Shown: one piece after another, positions 55,238-56,082 of the stretch
How the letters are laid out: each line of letters opens with the position of its first letter
Numbering within the stretch: position 1 is the first letter of the stretch
NCBI GenBank assembly: GCA_027013295.1
Contig: JALUXP010000071.1
Coordinates: forward strand, 1-56,082
Length of the DNA stretch: 56,082 nucleotides
Origin: Sulfurimonas sp.
GTDB taxonomy: Bacteria; Campylobacterota; Campylobacteria; Campylobacterales; Sulfurimonadaceae
Reading direction: 5' to 3'
Notes under the pieces: model-generated
The model's input: only the letters and a program-made list of their open reading frames with translations
Told to the model about the DNA's origin: nothing
Databases searched by the model: none
Program-made: the position numbers and the translations under genes

Positions 55238-56082
55238 TCATGTCACAAGCTTTAAACTCTGGTCTATGCAAATAGATAAAATACCGAATGCAAGGACAGA
55301 AGCTACTTTTGTGGCTCCTTGATAGTAAATCTTATTACATCCAAAGTCATCTTTTAAAAGCTTATTTACTCTTTCAACCATACTTCTTTGATTGTAATGC
55401 TTTTCATCACAGTTTAGGTGTTGGTTTAGATATTTGAATGTTTTATTTTCGTGTTCCATAAGCTCAATCTTTGCTTTGAGTTCTTTAGAATTTTTAGGAT
55501 TAATGTCTATTATAGGGCGATGTCCCAATTTGGTTGAAAACTCTCTAATAATATCAGCATCATATCCTGCATCTTGCAGGTCATACAAGTAGTTCACTCT
55601 TTTACTTGTCTCTTGCATAAGAGGAAGTGATACGGAACTATCATGTACATTAGCACCTGAATAAAATGCTGTTATTGGTATATCTCCATCTACTACAGAG
55701 ATATGTAAACTACCACCTATCCATACTTCACGGTTACCTTTGGAGTTTTGTTTTATACCTACACCGCAGTTTGTAGAAACAAGTGAAAGCATCTCATCTA
55801 CTGTTTGCATATCCTTTTGTTGTTCTAAAATCTTTGGCTTTATTGGCTCTCGTGTTTCACCTTTTTTAGGTCGTCCAGGCTTGTGTTTTGCTTTTGGTTC
55901 TTCTTTGGCTTTTTTAACTACTTTTTCTCGTAGTGGTATTTTAGTAGCATCTGTCGCATTATAGAAAAATGTTTTTTCACTGAGATACTCCCCAACAAAT
56001 TTTTCATGAGTCTTTTGAGCTATTTGCATTGTGCTAATCTCATCAAAAGCTCTGCTGAAAGTAGCTTCACTTGGAATTTCCT
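55238..56082 (-). CDS. DDE transposase, partial at window edge
   Basis: The frame is open from 55238 to the window end, so the 5' part is missing. It encodes at least 281 residues with the start region EIPSEATFSRAFDEIS. A Lys/Pro/Glu-rich insert follows, then an RNase H-type catalytic core (VWIGGSLHISVVDGDIPI, DAGYDADII, GHRPIIDINP, RSMVERVNKLLKDDFG). By layout this is a DDE transposase like the IS1182/ISNCY-type elements. The second Asp (DAGYD) and the Glu (VERVNK) are present. The first Asp, expected in the segment CDVGTK of relatives as I remember them, reads CGVGIK here. The element's ends are not determined. Confidence 0.85.
   Translation of the reverse strand, partial: EIPSEATFSRAFDEISTMQIAQKTHEKFVGEYLSEKTFFYNATDATKIPLREKVVKKAKEEPKAKHKPGRPKKGETREPIKPKILEQQKDMQTVDEMLSLVSTNCGVGIKQNSKGNREVWIGGSLHISVVDGDIPITAFYSGANVHDSSVSLPLMQETSKRVNYLYDLQDAGYDADIIREFSTKLGHRPIIDINPKNSKELKAKIELMEHENKTFKYLNQHLNCDEKHYNQRSMVERVNKLLKDDFGCNKIYYQGATKVASVLAFGILSICIDQSLKLVT

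Overview
The window is AT-rich chromosomal DNA from a member of the Campylobacterota, most like a free-living Sulfurimonas-type bacterium. Three things point there. The minus-strand run rplU-rpmA-obgE-fmt-birA-parA-parB-atpF'-atpF-atpH-atpA-atpG-atpD-atpC-exbB-exbD-tolA-tolB-pal-cpoB-slyD-fabD-mtnN-ttcA is the gene order I remember from Campylobacter jejuni. The run argG-rplI-hslV-hslU-era is also typical of this phylum. Finally, the ATP synthase cluster lacks atpB and atpE and carries two b-type subunit genes. No rRNA, tRNA or CRISPR array was seen.

Layout. 1-2.75 kb (minus): a decaying accessory stretch with a lipoprotein gene broken by a stop codon, an outer-membrane protein beheaded at a palindromic repeat, a MATE transporter whose natural start codon looks lost, and two small unknown genes. 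2.8-20.3 kb (plus): flaG behind a clear sigma-28 promoter, argG, a ferredoxin-thioredoxin-reductase/rhodanese fusion, rplI, hslVU, era, two peptidoglycan-trimming enzymes of the cell-shape type (Csd6/Pgp2-like and Csd4/Pgp1-like), then a nine-gene type II secretion/type IV pilus-like machine. That machine matches the MSHA biogenesis and Campylobacter Cts DNA-uptake set. 20.3-43.4 kb (mostly minus): yebC, a small plus-strand unknown, then the conserved superoperon listed above. Two additions to it are a nitrilase and a degenerate AAA+/Fis-type regulator; proB, normally between obgE and fmt, is absent. 41.9-53.1 kb (minus): a Spy-like periplasmic protein, lpxD, ilvH, ilvB, a 708-residue beta-propeller plus helical-repeat protein, ilvA, a CoA-binding protein, rpoN, lptB, tsaE, trpD and an S4 RNA-binding protein. 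53.2-56.1 kb (minus): a YgiQ-type radical SAM enzyme and a partial insertion-sequence transposase that runs off the window.

How the parts fit. The plus-strand half couples amino-acid synthesis and protein quality control to cell-envelope shaping and an envelope-spanning DNA-uptake or secretion apparatus. It has an actin-like/PilN assembly protein, PilO- and PilP-like partners, a secretin, an ExeA-type ATPase, TPR proteins, a GspE motor and a GspF platform. Pilins and prepilin peptidase are not here. The minus-strand half holds chromosome partitioning, ATP synthase and the Tol-Pal system in one transcriptional direction, followed by the branched-chain amino-acid pathway.

Most noteworthy observations: the propeller/solenoid protein embedded between isoleucine genes; the degenerate sigma-54 activator lacking GAFTGA; start-codon loss in the MATE gene at a former ATGA junction; an 80-85 bp palindromic repeat present twice, once at the broken end of a gene; a TtcA-like enzyme missing one cluster cysteine; a transposase apparently lacking its first catalytic Asp; and palindromic spacers before rpmA, mtnN and fabD. 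I did not find a wholly new defence or mobile system.
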